Shown here in pieces: positions 5,785 to 7,158 of a stretch of 7,158 bases of DNA (its first letter is position 1; each line of letters starts with the position of its first letter). Both the position numbers and the translations under genes were made by a program. The stretch is from positions 1-7,158 of the forward strand of contig DAIERC010000056.1 of assembly GCA_027347125.1 (NCBI GenBank), given 5' to 3'. The notes under the pieces are model-generated. The model searched no databases. It saw only the letters and a program-made list of their open reading frames with translations, and was not told where the DNA came from. The stretch is from Ignavibacteriales bacterium (GTDB lineage: Bacteria > Bacteroidota > Ignavibacteria > Ignavibacteriales > Ignavibacteriaceae).

Positions 5785-7158
5785 ATGAAATATAGTTTAC
5801 TTGGCATTCTATTCGTATTAATGGGATTTGTTTTATTATCAAACCCGCCGGCAAAAAAATGGCAAAACATACATGGAATAGCCGCCGGGAAAGAAAACGA
5901 AAAAGACGAAAATCCATTGGCAAGGCAGGAATATGAGTTTAGAATGCTTAGAGATCCTAAGACCAACAGCATTCCAAAAAACATAAGACAACGTGAACTT
6001 GATTTCGCAAAAAAATTACCTTTAGCCGAAGCGGTAAGGCTTCAAAAAGGTATGCAAAAAATTGAAGCGTTAAGCTGGTCTTCGCTCGGGCCTACAAATA
6101 GAGGAGGCCGTACAAGAGCCATGGCTATTGATGTTTCTAATGAGAATGATCTTCTAGCGGGCGGCGTGTCCGGCGGAATGTGGATTTCTACCGATGACGG
6201 AACTACATGGAAAAAAACTACACAGCCACAGCAGCTACAAAGTGTTTCTTGTATTACTCAAGATACAAGAGCCGGGCACACCAATGTGTTTTATTACGGC
6301 ACCGGTGAAGGAACCGGTAACTCAGCTGACGGAGGCGGTGATTCTCCATACCGGGGGAACGGAATTTATAAATCTGTTGACGGCGGTTTTACATGGAATG
6401 TATTACCTTCAACTGCCAATACTACACCGCAAACTTTAAGACCATTTGATTATGTCTGGAATATTGCCGTGGATCCTTCAAGAACAAATGAGGATGTTAT
6501 TTATGCCGCTCTGCTGGGCGGTGTGGTAAGATCATCCGACGGAGGACAAACCTGGGCAACAGTACTTGGCGATTTGCAGTCTTCTACTTATACTGATGTT
6601 GCTGTTACTAATTCCGGAGTTGTTTATGCGGCGTTAAGCAACAGCAACGATACGGCAAGCGGAATATGGAGATCCGCTACAGGTTTGCCCGGCAGTTTCG
6701 AAAAAATAACTCCGGCAGCCTGGCCTACGGCATATAACCGGATTGTACTTGGTTTAGCGCCTTCCGATCAAAGCGTACTTTATGTTTTGGCAGAAACACC
6801 GGGCGGCGGTAAACTTGGCCATAGCTTGTGGAAATATACCGACGGCGCGGCTAACCCTTGGGAAGACCGCTCAAATCAAATTCCTGAACTAGGAGGCAGC
6901 AACGGAAATTTTGATTCACAAAATTCTTACGATCTTTTAATAAAAGTAAAACCGGATGATGAAAATTTTGTTGTTATTGGCGGAACTAATTTGTACCGTT
7001 CTACGGACGGTTTCGCTACTGCCATCGACACAAATGGATGGATAGGCGGCTACGCTTTGTCTAATAATAACAGCTCGTATGCAAATCAGCACTCCGATGA
7101 ACACTCGCTGGTTTTTATGCCGTCAAATCCTAAAATTATGTATTCGGGTAACGACGGC
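5785..7158 (+). CDS. Exported Asp-box (BNR/sialidase-type repeat) beta-propeller protein, 3' end outside window
   Basis: The frame runs from ATG 5785 to the right edge without a stop, giving 458 residues of a larger protein. Residues 1-20 form a hydrophobic export signal (YSLLGILFVLMGFVLLS). Residues about 33-97 are charged and helical, perhaps a pro-region. From WSSLGPTNRGGRTRAMAID (98-116) a propeller begins, continuing through LLAGGVSGGMW. Three good Asp-boxes (S-x-D-x-G-x-T-W) are seen: 135-142 (STDDGTTW), 197-204 (SVDGGFTW) and 250-257 (SSDGGQTW). A degenerate one is RSTDGFAT at 405-412. Each sits after a strand such as VIYAALLGGVVR, as in sortilin/Vps10-like and sialidase-like propellers. 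Such repeats are structural and do not prove glycosidase activity; no catalytic motif was recognised. Large proteins of this type in the lineage often end with a type IX secretion sorting domain, which would lie beyond the window. The start is preceded by only a weak GGTG; spacing to the lipoprotein gene suggests one operon. Confidence 0.88.
   Translation, partial: MKYSLLGILFVLMGFVLLSNPPAKKWQNIHGIAAGKENEKDENPLARQEYEFRMLRDPKTNSIPKNIRQRELDFAKKLPLAEAVRLQKGMQKIEALSWSSLGPTNRGGRTRAMAIDVSNENDLLAGGVSGGMWISTDDGTTWKKTTQPQQLQSVSCITQDTRAGHTNVFYYGTGEGTGNSADGGGDSPYRGNGIYKSVDGGFTWNVLPSTANTTPQTLRPFDYVWNIAVDPSRTNEDVIYAALLGGVVRSSDGGQTWATVLGDLQSSTYTDVAVTNSGVVYAALSNSNDTASGIWRSATGLPGSFEKITPAAWPTAYNRIVLGLAPSDQSVLYVLAETPGGGKLGHSLWKYTDGAANPWEDRSNQIPELGGSNGNFDSQNSYDLLIKVKPDDENFVVIGGTNLYRSTDGFATAIDTNGWIGGYALSNNNSSYANQHSDEHSLVFMPSNPKIMYSGNDG

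Noticed and set aside
5687..5984. Two overlapping minus-strand open frames across the lipoprotein/propeller junction
   Set aside because: They are antisense to both genes and owe their hydrophobic look to the complement of the signal-peptide region and A/T runs.
6194..6439. 81-codon plus-strand open frame within the propeller gene
   Set aside because: It is an out-of-frame shadow of the Asp-box region; the main frame from 5785 stays open to the window edge with clear repeats.
5785..7158. Sialidase or glycosyl hydrolase assignment for the propeller protein
   Set aside because: Asp-boxes are structural turns found in many propellers; no arginine triad or other catalytic signature was recognised in the visible part.
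1..7158. CRISPR array, tRNA/rRNA genes, insertion sequences or phage genes
   Set aside because: No regularly spaced repeats, no cloverleaf or rRNA-like segments, and no transposase, integrase or phage-like protein were found on either strand.

Overview
The window looks like ordinary chromosome from an AT-rich, Gram-negative member of the Bacteroidota/Chlorobi (FCB) group. An Ignavibacteria-like organism is the best guess. The reasons are: a TonB-dependent receptor with an N-terminal carboxypeptidase-regulatory-like domain; a bacterial group II geranylgeranylglyceryl phosphate synthase-like protein; a large exported Asp-box (BNR) propeller of the kind common in these bacteria; AT-rich leaders with few Shine-Dalgarno sequences; and near-exclusive use of short A/T-rich spacers. 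This placement is inference from gene content, not from a marker gene.

Layout from left to right. Positions 1-315 hold the 3' end of a gene for a small glycine-zipper protein of unknown function. A 302-bp gap without a convincing gene follows; it contains a hairpin just after the first gene and a perfect AT-only inverted repeat just before the next. Positions 618-1992 hold a probable two-gene operon: a GGGP/heptaprenylglyceryl phosphate synthase-family prenyltransferase (ether-lipid chemistry), then a GmhA-type sedoheptulose-7-phosphate isomerase (LPS heptose precursor). Positions 2068-4353 encode a complete 761-residue TonB-dependent outer-membrane receptor without a SusD-type partner in view. 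Converging on it from the minus strand (4409-4954) is a membrane-anchored DUF192 protein. A 312-bp, very AT-rich divergent intergenic region follows. It leads into a second plus-strand pair: a small lipoprotein of unknown function (5267-5752) and, 32 bp later, a large exported Asp-box propeller protein (5785 onward) that runs off the right edge without a stop codon.

The shared theme is the cell envelope: membrane lipid and LPS precursor synthesis, an outer-membrane transporter, an anchored periplasmic domain, a lipoprotein and a secreted propeller. No mobile element, CRISPR array, tRNA or rRNA is visible. I do not see a clearly new defence or mobile system. The items most worth a second look are the archaeal-type lipid enzyme in a bacterial operon and the lipoprotein/propeller pair.
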